DNA of 64,000 nucleotides from Sulfurivermis fontis (GTDB lineage: Bacteria > Pseudomonadota > Gammaproteobacteria > Thiohalomonadales > Thiohalomonadaceae), in contig NZ_AP018724.1 of NCBI RefSeq assembly GCF_004001245.1, positions 372,001 to 436,000 of the forward strand, given 5' to 3'. A program made the position numbers and the translations under genes. Each line of letters starts with the position of its first letter. Position 1 is the first letter of the stretch. Shown one piece after another: positions 30,094 to 39,080 of this stretch. Below the pieces are notes generated by a model. That model was given only the letters and a program-made list of their open reading frames with translations. It made no database searches and was not told where the DNA came from.

Positions 30094-31035
30094 ATGAAGC
30101 TGGCACTGGGTCCGTTGTTGTATTTCTGGTCGCGCGATGACGTGCTGGCGTTCTATCGCCAGGCGCGCGACTGGCCGGTGGATGTGGTGTATCTCGGTGA
30201 GGTGGTGTGTTCCAAGCGGCGCGGTGTGCGGCTGGAGGACTGGCTTGCCATCGCCGAGGAACTCACGGCGGCCGGCAAGCAGGTGGTGCTGTCCACGCTG
30301 GCGCTCATCGAGGCAGAGTCGGAGCTGCTCACCCTGCGCCGCATTATCGACAACGGCCGCTTTGCGGTGGAGGCGAACGACATGGGCGCGGTGCGCCTCG
30401 CTGCCAACAAGGTGCCCTTCGTCGCCGGTCCGCATCTCAATGCCTACAACTGCGCAACCCTGGGCCTGTTCCGTGACCTCGGCGCGCAGCGCTGGGTGAT
30501 GCCGGTGGAACTGTCGCGCGACACCCTGGCCGCCATCCAGGCCTGCCGTCCGGCGGGATTGGAAACCGAGGTGTTCGCTTTCGGCCGCCTGCCGCTGGCC
30601 TTCTCGGCGCGCTGTTTCACTGCCCGCCACTACAACCTGCCCAAGGACGACTGCCAGCTGCGCTGTGGCGATTTCAGCGACGGTCTGGTGCTCAACTCCC
30701 AGGAGGGCGAGCAGTTCCTGTCCATGAACGGTATCCAGACCCAATCGGCGGCCACCTGCAATCTCATCGGTGTGGTGTCGGAACTGAAGGAACTCAACGT
30801 CGAGGTGCTGCGCCTGTCGCCGCAGTCGCGCCACATGGACAAGATTGTCGGCGCCTTCCGCGCCGTCATCGACGGCACGCAAACGCCGCAACAGGGTATC
30901 GATGCCCTGCGGGGGCTCACCCGCGGTGAACCCTGCAACGGCTACTGGTACGGCGGCGCCGGACTGGCCTGGCTCGATCAGGGCGAGGTACGCGAGGCGC
31001 GGGCGCAGTCGGGGGATAAGAAACAAAGGTGTTAA
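30094..31035 (+). CDS. ubiV: UbiV, partner of UbiU (U32 family)
   Basis: 313 aa. MKLALGPLLYFWSRDDVLAF and DVVYLGEVVCSKRRGVRLED are typical. Cluster cysteines are visible at VVCSKRR, AFSARCFTARHY, DDCQLRCGDFSDG and SAATCNLIG. It works with UbiU in anaerobic ubiquinone synthesis. The last codons run into the start of a family B repeat (AAGAAACAAAGGTGTTAAAC). ubiT lies convergently just downstream. Confidence 0.93.
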   Translation: MKLALGPLLYFWSRDDVLAFYRQARDWPVDVVYLGEVVCSKRRGVRLEDWLAIAEELTAAGKQVVLSTLALIEAESELLTLRRIIDNGRFAVEANDMGAVRLAANKVPFVAGPHLNAYNCATLGLFRDLGAQRWVMPVELSRDTLAAIQACRPAGLETEVFAFGRLPLAFSARCFTARHYNLPKDDCQLRCGDFSDGLVLNSQEGEQFLSMNGIQTQSAATCNLIGVVSELKELNVEVLRLSPQSRHMDKIVGAFRAVIDGTQTPQQGIDALRGLTRGEPCNGYWYGGAGLAWLDQGEVREARAQSGDKKQRC

Positions 31036-31215
31036 ACGCAAAGACGCGAAGGGCGCAAAGAACGCGAAGGTTATCTGCAGCTTGTTGTGGGAGCCCGGCT
31101 ATGCCGGGTGATGACAGCCTGTCCGAGCGCCGCTGTCGCCCGATAAATCGGGCTCCCACAACAAAACTTTGCGCTCTTTGCGCCCTTCGCGTCTTTGCGT
31201 TGAAGGCTTTTGACT
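31031..31215. repeat. family B palindrome with a nested REP pair, between ubiV and ubiT
   Basis: Outer arms: GTTAAACGCAAAGACGCGAA on the left; GCGCCCTTCGCGTCTTTGCG on the right, then TTGAAGGCTTTTGACTT. Inside (31086-31162) is a second, unrelated inverted pair: TGTGGGAGCCCGGCTATGCC and, facing it, CGATAAATCGGGCTCCCACA. The inner pair looks like two inverted REPs of the TGTRGGAGC type (a BIME). One palindromic element has been inserted into another. Confidence 0.7.
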
Positions 31216-31728
31216 TCAGTGAGCTATAACCGCCTGCACACGCCGGTCCAGTTGCAGGCGTTCCACGGCGCGCAGGATGAAGGGGGCGAGGCGCGGGCCG
31301 GCGACGGCCTGCACATGGGCGCGCCAGTCGAAGTCCATGCCGTCGAGCAGATTCTTCACATAGAGGCCGGTCTCGGTTTCCCCTTCGATGTTGAGGCGGC
31401 GGGCGAAGAACAGGGTGTCCGGGTCTTCGCTGCGCGTGGCCAGCAGCCAGAATTCCTCCAGCCGCCCCTTGATGCGCACGTCCCACGCCTTGCCGGGGGC
31501 GCGGGCGAGGCGGCCGTCCCGGATGGTGAAGACCAGCTCGGTGTGGGTGTCGCCGATGGCGATGGCCAGGCGCTTGCCGTCCAGCTCGTGCAGCTGATCG
31601 GCGATGTACTGTCCCTTGAGCAGGTGGTTGAACAGGCGTGACAGCAATTCGCTGTGCACGGCGTCGGGCAGGCTCTTGAGCAGCAGGGACAGGGGCAGCA
31701 GTTGCAGGCGCATGGGCGGGGACTCCAC
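31216..31728 (-). CDS. ubiT: UbiT, SCP2-domain accessory factor for anaerobic ubiquinone synthesis
   Basis: 170 aa (or 165 from the second Met, MRLQLLPLSLL). SCP2 fold: FNHLLKGQYIADQLHELDGK, LAIAIGDTHTELVFTIRDG, WDVRIKGRLEEFWLLATR, FFARRLNIEGETETGLYVKN. UbiT binds isoprenoid intermediates and replaces UbiJ when O2 is absent. It is convergent with ubiUV and has an FNR-type box about 55 bp before its start. Having ubiT next to ubiUV is the canonical arrangement. Confidence 0.9.
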   Translation of the reverse strand: MESPPMRLQLLPLSLLLKSLPDAVHSELLSRLFNHLLKGQYIADQLHELDGKRLAIAIGDTHTELVFTIRDGRLARAPGKAWDVRIKGRLEEFWLLATRSEDPDTLFFARRLNIEGETETGLYVKNLLDGMDFDWRAHVQAVAGPRLAPFILRAVERLQLDRRVQAVIAH

Positions 31729-31775
31729 TGGGACACGACGGTGCGAAAGTATCGCAATTCCCGCGCAGTTTCCAG

Positions 31776-31789
31776 TTGATCTGCGTCAA
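31776..31789. promoter_or_regulatory. FNR-type box between ubiT and copA
   Basis: TTGATCTGCGTCAA, identical to the box at 27110-27123. On the minus strand a -10 candidate GATACT (31748-31753) sits 32 bp from the box centre, the class II FNR geometry for ubiT. On the plus strand a weaker TATCCT (31806-31811) could serve copA. Assignment to ubiT is preferred. Confidence 0.65.
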
Positions 31790-31848
31790 TCAACAGGTGG
31801 GATGTTATCCTTTGGAGACGGATTCCAGCCCTGTGAGCGAGGTGGCAT

Positions 31849-34086
31849 GTGAGCGAACCTGCGGTACATCGGCTCTCCATCGGCGGCATGAGCTGCGCCG
31901 GCTGCGTGGCGACGGTGGAGAACGCCCTGCGGGCGGTGCCCGGCGTCCTCGATGCCACGGTGAGCTTCGCCGAGCACGTGGCCGTGGTGCGTGGGACGGC
32001 GGACGGTGCCACCCTGGTCAAGGCGGTGGTCGATGCCGGCTACGAGGCGGCGGAACTGAAGGAGCTGGATGACGAGCAGGCCGAGCGCGAGGCGCGGGAG
32101 CAGGCGGAATATCGCCGTCTGCTGCGCCAGGCGGCGGCCGCGGCGGCGCTGGGTGTGCCGCTGATGGTGTTCGGCATGAGCGACTGGTTCCCGCCCCTGC
32201 ACAGCGACAGCGGTCGCCTGCTCTGGCTGGTCCTCGGCCTCGCCACGCTGGGGGTGATGATCTACTCGGGCCGTCATTTCTTCACCGGCGCCTGGAAGCA
32301 GTTCATCCATCACAACGCCAACATGGACACCCTCATCGCCATGGGCACCGGTTCGGCCTGGGTCTATTCCATGGCCATCGTGCTGTGGCCGCACAGTGTG
32401 CCTTCACTGGCACAGCATGCCTACTTCGAGGCGGCGGCGATCATCATCGCCCTGATCAATTTCGGTGCCGCCCTGGAGCTGCGCGCCCGCGGCAAGACCT
32501 CGGAGGCGATCCGCCGCCTCATCGGCCTGCAGCCGAAGACGGCGCGGGTGGTGCGCGACGGCAGGGAGGTGGATGTGCCCATCATCGAGGTGGGGCTGAA
32601 CGAGACGCTGCGCGTGCGTCCCGGTGAGCGCGTTGCCGTGGACGGCGTGATCATCGACGGCGAGTCCTATGTGGACGAATCGATGATCACCGGTGAACCG
32701 CTGCCGGTGCAGAAGCGCGTCGGCGATGAAGTGGTGGGCGGCACCATCAACACCTCCGGCTCCTTCCTGTATCAGGCGAAACGCATCGGCAAGGATACGG
32801 TGCTGGCACGCATCATCGAGCTGGTGCGCAATGCGCAGGCCAGTAAGCCGGCCATCGGTCGCCTGGTGGACCAGGTGGCGGCGGTATTCGTGCCCAGCGT
32901 GCTGATCGTTGCCGTGCTCACCTTCCTGGCCTGGTACAACCTCGGTCCCGACCCGCAGCTGTCCTTTGCCATCGTTGCCACCATGACGGTGCTGATCATC
33001 GCCTGTCCCTGCGCCCTCGGTCTCGCCACGCCGATTTCTATCATGGTCGGCGTCGGCAAGGCGGCGGAGTTCGGTGTATTGATCCGCCACGGTGAGGCAT
33101 TGCAGCAGGCGGGGCGCCTTACCACCGTGGTGCTGGACAAGACCGGCACGGTGACGGAAGGCAGGCCGCAGGTGACGGCCATCGTGCCGCGCGGCTGGAT
33201 CGATGCCGATCGGTTGCTGGAGATCGCCGCGACGGTGGAGGCCGCGTCGGAGCATCCGCTGGCGGCGGCCATCGTGGCGGCGGCCGATGCCAGGGGCATG
33301 CGCCGCCTGGAGATGTCCGGTTTTGAGGCCGTGGCGGGGCGCGGCGTGCGTGCCATGATGAACCAGCAGCGCGTGTTGCTCGGAAACCGGCGCTGGATGG
33401 AGGAAAACGGCGTAGATTTGGGCGAGTTGCCGCAGCAGGCCGAGCGTCTGGCCGATGAAGGGCAGATCCCGCTCTATCTGGCCCTGAACGATATGGGGGC
33501 CGGGATCATCGCGGTGAGCGATCCGGTGAAGGCCGATTCCGCCGCGGCCGTCGCCCGCCTGCACCGGCTCGGTCTCAAGGTGGTGATGCTCACCGGCGAC
33601 GCGCGCACCACGGCCGAGGCGGTGGCGCGGCAGGTGGGTATCGATGCGGTGATCGCCGAGGTGCTGCCGGAGGAGAAGGAACAGCAGGTGGCGGCGTTGC
33701 AGCAGTTGGGTGAGGTGGTGGGCATGGTGGGCGACGGTATCAACGACGCCCCGGCCCTGGCCCGCGCCGATGTCGGCTTCGCCATCGGCGGCGGCACCGA
33801 CGTGGCCATCGAGAGCGCCGACGTGACGTTGATGCGCGGCTCGCTGCATGGTGTGGCCGATGCCATTCATGTTTCGCGCGCCACGGTGCGCAACATCAAG
33901 CAGAATCTGTTCGGCGCCTTCGTCTACAACACCCTGGGTATCCCGGTGGCGGCCGGTGTGCTGTATCCGTTCCTGGGCCTGCTGCTCAACCCGATGATCG
34001 CCGGCGCCGCCATGGCCGCCTCGTCGCTGACTGTGGTGAGCAACGCCAATCGGCTGCGTTTCTTGCGGCCCGACAGGGAGGCATGA
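31849..34086 (+). CDS. copA: copper-translocating P1B-type ATPase
   Basis: 745 aa from GTG. There is one N-terminal heavy-metal-associated domain with GGMSCAGC (Cys16, Cys19). The membrane CPC motif is at residues 386-388 ([11 protein letters not shown]), the phosphorylation site DKTGT at Asp430, and [20 protein letters not shown] in the hinge. It exports Cu(I) from the cytoplasm, or loads copper for oxidases in FixI/CtpA-like members. A 4-bp overlapping small membrane ORF follows. No CueR-like regulator is adjacent. Confidence 0.95.
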   Translation: MSEPAVHRLSIGGMSCAGCVATVENALRAVPGVLDATVSFAEHVAVVRGTADGATLVKAVVDAGYEAAELKELDDEQAEREAREQAEYRRLLRQAAAAAALGVPLMVFGMSDWFPPLHSDSGRLLWLVLGLATLGVMIYSGRHFFTGAWKQFIHHNANMDTLIAMGTGSAWVYSMAIVLWPHSVPSLAQHAYFEAAAIIIALINFGAALELRARGKTSEAIRRLIGLQPKTARVVRDGREVDVPIIEVGLNETLRVRPGERVAVDGVIIDGESYVDESMITGEPLPVQKRVGDEVVGGTINTSGSFLYQAKRIGKDTVLARIIELVRNAQASKPAIGRLVDQVAAVFVPSVLIVAVLTFLAWYNLGPDPQLSFAIVATMTVLIIACPCALGLATPISIMVGVGKAAEFGVLIRHGEALQQAGRLTTVVLDKTGTVTEGRPQVTAIVPRGWIDADRLLEIAATVEAASEHPLAAAIVAAADARGMRRLEMSGFEAVAGRGVRAMMNQQRVLLGNRRWMEENGVDLGELPQQAERLADEGQIPLYLALNDMGAGIIAVSDPVKADSAAAVARLHRLGLKVVMLTGDARTTAEAVARQVGIDAVIAEVLPEEKEQQVAALQQLGEVVGMVGDGINDAPALARADVGFAIGGGTDVAIESADVTLMRGSLHGVADAIHVSRATVRNIKQNLFGAFVYNTLGIPVAAGVLYPFLGLLLNPMIAGAAMAASSLTVVSNANRLRFLRPDREA

Positions 34087-34157
34087 TGATGTTCGTCAAC
34101 CTGGCCGGTATTGCGCTGATCGCCTTTATTGTCTGGTGGTTCTGGCTGAGCAAATGA
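34083..34157 (+). CDS. short membrane peptide overlapping the copA stop
   Basis: The frame opens at ATG 34083 (overlapping the copA TGA) and reads [20 protein letters not shown] then WLSK, 22-24 aa depending on which of three consecutive Met codons is used. GGGAGG lies just upstream, inside copA. The peptide is a single hydrophobic helix ending in WWFWLSK. It may be a small subunit of the copper pump, comparable in size to KdpF or CcoS-type peptides, but I recognise no family. Transaldolase starts 12 bp after it. Confidence 0.6.
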   Translation: MMMFVNLAGIALIAFIVWWFWLSK

Positions 34158-34169
34158 AAGGAAGGATTC

Positions 34170-35264
34170 ATGGGCATTCTGCACGACTTACAGCAACAGG
34201 GACAATCGGTGTGGCAGGACTATATCGAGCGCGGCCAGACCCGCGGCGGCGGTCTGCAGCGGCTGATCGAGGCCGGGGTACGCGGCGTCACCTCCAACCC
34301 GAGCATCTTCGAGAAGGCCATCGGCGGCAGCGCCGCCTATGACGAGCAGATCCGCGCCATCCTCGAGGCCTCGCCCGCTATCGATGCGCAGGCGATGTTC
34401 GAGCTGCTGGCGGTGGAGGACATCCGCGAAGCGGCCGATGTGCTGCGCCCGGTGTTCGATGCATCCGACGGTCTTGACGGTTACGTCAGCCTGGAGGTGT
34501 CACCCCACCTGGCACACGACACACAGGGCACCATCGCCGCGGCGCAGCGCCTGTGGCAGGCGGTGGACCGGCCCAACCTGATGATCAAGGTGCCGGCGAC
34601 GGCGGAGGGTATCCCGGCCATCGAGGCCTTGCTTGCGGTCGGCATCAACGTCAACGCCACCCTGATGTTTTCGCAGAATCACTACGAGGCGGTGGCCGCC
34701 GCCTATCTGCGCGGCGTGGCGCGCTGTGATCAGCCGCGGCAGATCGCCTCGGTGGCCTCGCTGTTCATCAGCCGGGTCGATAGCGCGGTGGACAAGCAAC
34801 TGGAGGCCATCGGCACGGATGCCGCGCTGGCCCTGCGCGGCCGCTGCGCCATCGCCAATGCCAAGGTGATCTACCAACGTTTCCGACAACTGTTCGACGG
34901 CGCCGAATTTGCAGCCCTGCGCGGGCGCGGCGCACGCGTGCAGCGTCCCTTGTGGGGCAGCACGGGCACCAAGAATCCGGCCTATTCCGATGTGCTGTAT
35001 GTGGATGAGCTCATCGGCCCCGACACCGTCAACACCCTGCCGCCGGCCACCCTCAAGGCCTTCCTCGAGCACGGCCACGTCGCCGCCACGCTCACCGCAC
35101 AGTTGCCCGAGGCGCGGCAGGTTCTGGCGCAGGTGGCGGCGCTGGGCATCGACCTCGAGGCGGTGTGCGCGCAGTTGCAGCGCGAGGGTGTCAAACAGTT
35201 TGCCGACGCCTATGATCAATTGCTGGCGACGCTGCGGCAGAAGCGCGCCGTACTCGGGAATTGA
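34170..35264 (+). CDS. tal: transaldolase
   Basis: 364 aa, the longer TalB-distant type found in cyanobacteria and actinobacteria. GVTSNPSIFEKAIGGSAAYD, the Schiff-base lysine in RPNLMIKVPATAEGIPAIE, GINVNATLMFSQNHYEAV and RPLWGSTGTKNPAYSDVLYV are all present. It transfers a dihydroxyacetone unit between sugar phosphates in the pentose phosphate pathway, complementing rpe nearby. A GGAAGG site precedes the ATG. Confidence 0.95.
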   Translation: MGILHDLQQQGQSVWQDYIERGQTRGGGLQRLIEAGVRGVTSNPSIFEKAIGGSAAYDEQIRAILEASPAIDAQAMFELLAVEDIREAADVLRPVFDASDGLDGYVSLEVSPHLAHDTQGTIAAAQRLWQAVDRPNLMIKVPATAEGIPAIEALLAVGINVNATLMFSQNHYEAVAAAYLRGVARCDQPRQIASVASLFISRVDSAVDKQLEAIGTDAALALRGRCAIANAKVIYQRFRQLFDGAEFAALRGRGARVQRPLWGSTGTKNPAYSDVLYVDELIGPDTVNTLPPATLKAFLEHGHVAATLTAQLPEARQVLAQVAALGIDLEAVCAQLQREGVKQFADAYDQLLATLRQKRAVLGN

Positions 35265-35283
35265 CGACGCGGGGGAGATGATT

Positions 35284-35948
35284 ATGCGATGGCCTCTACT
35301 GGCGGCGGCGGGCTTCCTGGTGAGCGCCACTGTGGTGGCGGCGGATAAAACTGCGCCCTTGCGCGGACAGTGGCACTGTCAGGGGGGGAGGGCGGCGTCC
35401 TGCTGGAGTTCCAGACCGCCAACCGTCTGGTGTTCGATGGCGAGGCCCTGCGCTACAGCGTGAGGGGGGATGTACTGCTGGTGGAAGAGGAGTTCGGCGT
35501 GGTGTCCTATCCCTATGCCATCGCGGGCGACAGGCTGACGGTGCAGTTTCCCGCTGGTGATGTGCTGCACTGCACGCGGGCGGCGGCGCGCAAGACCCCG
35601 GCGACCCCGGCGGCGGGCGGCAATAATGCACAACTCAAGGGGCGTCTGTGCAACTGGGGTGGTTCATCCGGCGGCAGCAGCGGCTATTACCGCCTCAGTG
35701 CCATGGTGTTCGACGGCAGCGGCGGCGTGGTGTACAGCAGTGAGGCCAGCTTCAGCAGCGGTGCCGGCGGCTATTACGGCAAGGGCGGTGGCACGCCGGG
35801 AAGTTATCAGGTGAGCGGCGACACGGTGCAGATCCGCCTGCAGGACGGCAGCCAGACCACGGCACGGATCAACATGCGCCAGAACGACGGCCGCATCACC
35901 GAGCTGATGATCAACGGCCAGCTGTGGGCCGGGGCGCTGTGCGAATGA
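35284..35948 (+). pseudogene. exported protein gene with a frameshift at a G7 run
   Basis: Frame one gives a signal peptide (MRWPLLAAAGFLVSATVVAA) then DKTAPLRGQWHCQ. The continuation EGGVLLEFQTANRLVFDGEA through NGQLWAGALCE, about 190 aa, is in another frame. The switch falls at seven consecutive G at 35382-35388; eight or five would restore one frame. The mature part is glycine/serine-rich (WGGSSGGSSGYYR, SGAGGYYGKGGG) with a lipocalin- or copper-repeat-like beta look that I cannot assign. It could be a sequencing slip, a true pseudogene, or a phase-variable exported protein. The next small gene overlaps its stop. Confidence 0.65.
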
Positions 35949-36133
35949 ATGATGCCGTGTTGCATGTTGCCGAGCGTGTGCGCGAAGCCTGCATCCGGGC
36001 CGCGCTCGACGGCTATCAGCAGGCGGCCATGAGCGGATTGTGCCACGAGGGGGCCTGCGAGGCGGCGGTGGACGCCGTGCGCATGCTGGACCTTGCCGCG
36101 CTGCTGCAACAACAGGACGACAGCGCGAGATGA
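35945..36133 (+). CDS. 62-aa hypothetical protein
   Basis: Starts MNDAVLHVAERVREACIRAA, overlapping the stop of the frameshifted gene by 4 bp (ATGA). It is predicted helical throughout, with DGYQQAAMSGLCHEGACEAAV containing two cysteines. I recognise no family. Cotranscription with the upstream gene seems likely. An inverted repeat follows its stop. Confidence 0.65.
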   Translation: MNDAVLHVAERVREACIRAALDGYQQAAMSGLCHEGACEAAVDAVRMLDLAALLQQQDDSAR

Positions 36134-36135
36134 AG

Positions 36136-36159
36136 ACGGGGCGCGCGGGCGCGCCCCGT
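36136..36159. terminator. GC-rich inverted repeat between convergent genes
   Basis: ACGGGGCGCGC faces GCGCGCCCCGT with only two bases between. No T-run follows, so termination is plausible but not certain. It separates the 62-aa gene from the convergent CopD-like gene. Confidence 0.5.
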
Positions 36160-36169
36160 GACAATGCCG

Positions 36170-36637
36170 TCAGGCCGCCGGAATCAGATAGTGCCCGGCC
36201 ACGGCGATGGTGATGGTGACGAGGCCGAGCAGCAGGTTGGTGCCGACGATGCGGCGGATGGTGGCCAGACGGGCGCCGCCAGTCGGCCAGTCCTGTGCCG
36301 CCACGGTGGCGCGCAGGGCGCGATAGGGGCCGAAGTAGAGCCACAGGTACAGCGCGATCATCAGCAGGCCGAGTCCCTGCATGGCATGCACGTACAGCGG
36401 CGCATTGGCCATGCCTTGAAACATGCTGAACAGCATCCAGTAGCCGGTCACCGGCAACAGGATCACCGCCCCCCATACCCAGATGAAGAAGCCCTGGAAG
36501 CAGGCGGCCCACAACGGCAGGCGCTGCGGAGGTTCCAGTTGTCCGGCCGCCACTGGGCGCAGCACCATGTAGGCAAAAAACATCCCGCCGACCCAGATGA
36601 CGGCGGACAGTACGTGCAGCAACATCGCGAGTCCCAT
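36170..36637 (-). CDS. CopD-like / DUF2269-type membrane protein
   Basis: 155 aa, four membrane segments: about 4-28, 48-72, 83-103 and 128-150. The first carries MLLHVLSAVIWVGGMFFAYM, with a histidine and the IWVGG motif seen in CopD and cytochrome-b561-like integral proteins; AMQGLGLLMIALYLWLYFGP is in the third. A role in copper or haem handling is suggested by family resemblance and by copA 2 kb away. Not proven. Confidence 0.8.
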   Translation of the reverse strand: MGLAMLLHVLSAVIWVGGMFFAYMVLRPVAAGQLEPPQRLPLWAACFQGFFIWVWGAVILLPVTGYWMLFSMFQGMANAPLYVHAMQGLGLLMIALYLWLYFGPYRALRATVAAQDWPTGGARLATIRRIVGTNLLLGLVTITIAVAGHYLIPAA

Positions 36638-36651
36638 CTTGTCTCCTCTTG

Positions 36652-37482
36652 TTATTCGCTGATCTCCATGCCCTCGGCATGGGTGCGCAGCCAGCCCTGC
36701 ACGCGACGCAGCAGGATCTCGGTCTGGGCACTGAAGAAATGATCGGCCGCCAGCACCACGAACTGGCGGTAGCGCGGCAGTTCACCGCCGTCCTTGCGTA
36801 CCAGGCGGCGCCCCTCGGTCAGGCGCTGTGCACCGGCGGTGCGTACCTCCAGGGCATCGGCGCTGCCATAGATGTCGTAGATGGGGACCGCCGCGCGATC
36901 CAGCAAGGCCGCATCGTCCATTTCGCCCAGCGCGACGAGGATCAGGCCGTTGACTGTCCCCTTGTTGTCGGCGGCATGGCGCAGGGCCGCGGCAGCGCCG
37001 CTACCGTGGCCGAGCAGGACGATGTTGCGGATGTTCTTGCCGGCGAGAAAGGCGAGGGCGGCACGCAGCCGCGCCGTTGTCTGCTGCGCGGCCTCCGTGG
37101 CCTCAGGCGCGGATAGCTGCAGTGCCAGTGTGTGCCAGCCGTGCTCGGGCAGTTCGCGGCGCAGCGGACCGATGACGCCGGGCCAGTCGGCATGGGCCCC
37201 CGTATCGTGCAGCAGGAGTACCGCCCCCTGCGGCCGGCCAAGGGTCTCGTTGCGCCACAGGGCCAGCACGGGTTTGCCGTCCACGCTCAGCTCCTGGATT
37301 TCGCCGGCAACGGCACTGGCGCGCAGTCTTGCCACCACCTCCTGTTCCGCATCGGGCGCCGGTGCCGGACTCACGGTTGCGGCGGTCTCCGCTGCCGCAT
37401 CGGGCGCCGGCGCAGCGGCCGGGGCCGCCTGCGCGACACCGGCCCAGAGGGTCAGCAGCAATACATAACGTAGGGTTTTCAT
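36652..37482 (-). CDS. DUF3530 family exported alpha/beta-hydrolase-like protein
   Basis: 276 aa starting MKTLRYVLLLTLWAGVAQAA, a signal peptide; an Ala/Pro-rich linker follows. The body shows PQGAVLLLHDTGAHADWPGV, GWHTLALQLSAPE and NIVLLGHGSGAAAALRHAAD, where GHGSG replaces the usual nucleophile elbow GxSxG. The catalytic Ser may therefore be absent or shifted, typical of DUF3530. Function unknown. It lies 14 bp upstream of the CopD-like gene on the same strand, so one transcript is likely. Confidence 0.82.
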   Translation of the reverse strand: MKTLRYVLLLTLWAGVAQAAPAAAPAPDAAAETAATVSPAPAPDAEQEVVARLRASAVAGEIQELSVDGKPVLALWRNETLGRPQGAVLLLHDTGAHADWPGVIGPLRRELPEHGWHTLALQLSAPEATEAAQQTTARLRAALAFLAGKNIRNIVLLGHGSGAAAALRHAADNKGTVNGLILVALGEMDDAALLDRAAVPIYDIYGSADALEVRTAGAQRLTEGRRLVRKDGGELPRYRQFVVLAADHFFSAQTEILLRRVQGWLRTHAEGMEISE

Positions 37483-37622
37483 GGTCTTGCAGCATATCCG
37501 GCGCATCGGGGGCCGTAAAGGCGGAACTGTCGCATTGCCTGCCGGGAGCCGGTACAATCGGCGGTCCTTAACTATTCAACGCCCCGCAGAGGGCCTCACA
37601 CATCAAGCTCAGAGGGATCACC

Positions 37623-38315
37623 ATGGCGGATTATCAGATTGCCCCTTCCATCCTGTCGGCGGACTTCGCCCGTCTCGGTGAGGAGGTTGTTGACGTGCTG
37701 GCCTCCGGCGCGGACATCGTTCACTTCGATGTAATGGACAACCACTACGTGCCCAACCTGACCATCGGCCCGCTGGTGTGCGAGGCCCTGCGCAAGCACG
37801 GCATCACCGCCCCCATCGATGTACACCTGATGGTCAAGCCGGTGGACCGCATCATCCCCGATTTCGCCAAGGCCGGTGCCACCTACATCACCTTCCACCC
37901 GGAAGCCTCCGAGCACATCGACCGCACCATCGGCCTGATCAAGGACAGCGGCTGCAAGGCCGGCCTGGTGTTCAATCCGGCCACCCCGCTGGACGTGTTG
38001 GAATACACCCTGCCCAAGCTGGACATGGTGCTGCTGATGAGCGTGAACCCCGGTTTCGGCGGCCAGAAGTTCATCCCCTACGTCCTCGACAAGGCGCGCA
38101 AGGTGCGCGCGATGATCGATGCGGGCAAGTACAACTGCCGTCTGGAGATCGATGGCGGCGTCGGTCCGGCCAACATCAAGGAAGTGGCCGAGGCGGGTGT
38201 GGATACCTTCGTCGCCGGTTCCGCCGTGTTCGGCAAGCGCAACGACAAGGACAAGAACCACTACAACACCATCATCGGTGAAATGCGCGCCGAGCTGGCC
38301 AAGGTCGGCAAGTAA
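37623..38315 (+). CDS. rpe: ribulose-phosphate 3-epimerase
   Basis: 230 aa TIM barrel. [34 protein letters not shown] (catalytic Asp and metal His), [26 protein letters not shown] and [13 protein letters not shown] are all present. It interconverts ribulose-5-phosphate and xylulose-5-phosphate in the pentose phosphate and Calvin cycles. An AGAGGGATC site precedes the ATG. gph follows after a palindrome. Confidence 0.97.
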   Translation: MADYQIAPSILSADFARLGEEVVDVLASGADIVHFDVMDNHYVPNLTIGPLVCEALRKHGITAPIDVHLMVKPVDRIIPDFAKAGATYITFHPEASEHIDRTIGLIKDSGCKAGLVFNPATPLDVLEYTLPKLDMVLLMSVNPGFGGQKFIPYVLDKARKVRAMIDAGKYNCRLEIDGGVGPANIKEVAEAGVDTFVAGSAVFGKRNDKDKNHYNTIIGEMRAELAKVGK

Positions 38316-38317
38316 GC

Positions 38318-38398
38318 CTAACCACGGAGGGCAGGGGACCACGGCGATTTTTTCGTGGTGAACGGTCCTGTGTCCTCCGTGCTCTCCGTGGTTCATTC
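38318..38398. repeat. family D palindrome between rpe and gph
   Basis: The left arm AACCACGGAGGGCAGGGGAC then CACGG; the right arm TCCTGTGTCCTCCGTGCTC then TCCGTGGTT. The words CACGGAG / CTCCGTG repeat within each arm. The centre is short and includes GATTTTTTCGTGG. It occupies the whole rpe-gph gap and reaches to 3 bp before the gph ATG, leaving no normal ribosome site. Confidence 0.65.
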
Positions 38399-38400
38399 CA

Positions 38401-39078
38401 ATGCTTAGCAAACCCGAAATGATCCTCATCGACCTGGACGGCACCCTGGTGGACAGCGTGCCTGACCTGGCCTATTGCGTCGACGAGATGATGCGGCGGC
38501 TTGGCCGCGCGCCCCATGGCGAGGCCGTGGTGCGCGGCTGGGTCGGCAACGGCGTCGAGCGCCTGGTCAAGCGTGCCCTCACCGGTGAACTGGAGGCGGA
38601 GCCGACCGAGGCTGACTTCGCCCGTGCCATGCCGATCTTCACCGAACTGTATGCCGTGAACACCAGCCAGCGCAGCCGGCTGTTCCCCGGTGTGCGTGAG
38701 GGGCTGGAGGCGCTGCAGGCGGCCGGTGTGAAGCTCGGTTGTGTCACCAACAAGGCAGCACGCTTTACCGAGCCTTTGCTGCGGGATAAGGGGATACGCG
38801 ATTTCTTCGGTATCGTGGTGAGTGGTGATACCACGCCACAAAAGAAGCCCCATCCGGCGCCCTTGCTCCATGCCGCCGATTTCTTTAAAGTCGAACCGGC
38901 ACACGCACTGATGGTAGGGGATTCCATGCACGACGTGCATGCGGCGCGGGCGGCGGGCTTCGCGGTGGTGGCGGTCAGCTACGGTTACAACCACGGCATC
39001 GACATCCGCGAGGCCAATCCCGACGCCGTCATCGACTCCCTGGCCGAACTGCCGGGCCTATTGAATCTGCAAGCATGA
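38401..39078 (+). CDS. gph: phosphoglycolate phosphatase
   Basis: 225 aa HAD enzyme: nucleophile motif MILIDLDGTLVDSVPDLAYC, motif II GCVTNKAARF, motif III KKPHPAPLL, motif IV MVGDSMHDVHAARAAGF. It removes phosphate from 2-phosphoglycolate, made by Rubisco oxygenation or DNA repair. With glcF at 47490 it suggests a glycolate salvage route. It starts without a visible ribosome site because a repeat abuts the ATG. Confidence 0.95.
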   Translation: MLSKPEMILIDLDGTLVDSVPDLAYCVDEMMRRLGRAPHGEAVVRGWVGNGVERLVKRALTGELEAEPTEADFARAMPIFTELYAVNTSQRSRLFPGVREGLEALQAAGVKLGCVTNKAARFTEPLLRDKGIRDFFGIVVSGDTTPQKKPHPAPLLHAADFFKVEPAHALMVGDSMHDVHAARAAGFAVVAVSYGYNHGIDIREANPDAVIDSLAELPGLLNLQA

Positions 39079-39080
39079 AC

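Noticed and set aside
31029-31229. 66-aa frame inside the family B element (repeats of the NAKTRRAQR type)
   Set aside because: It is a translation of the repeat arms themselves. Similar peptides appear wherever this repeat occurs, and there is no separate gene evidence.
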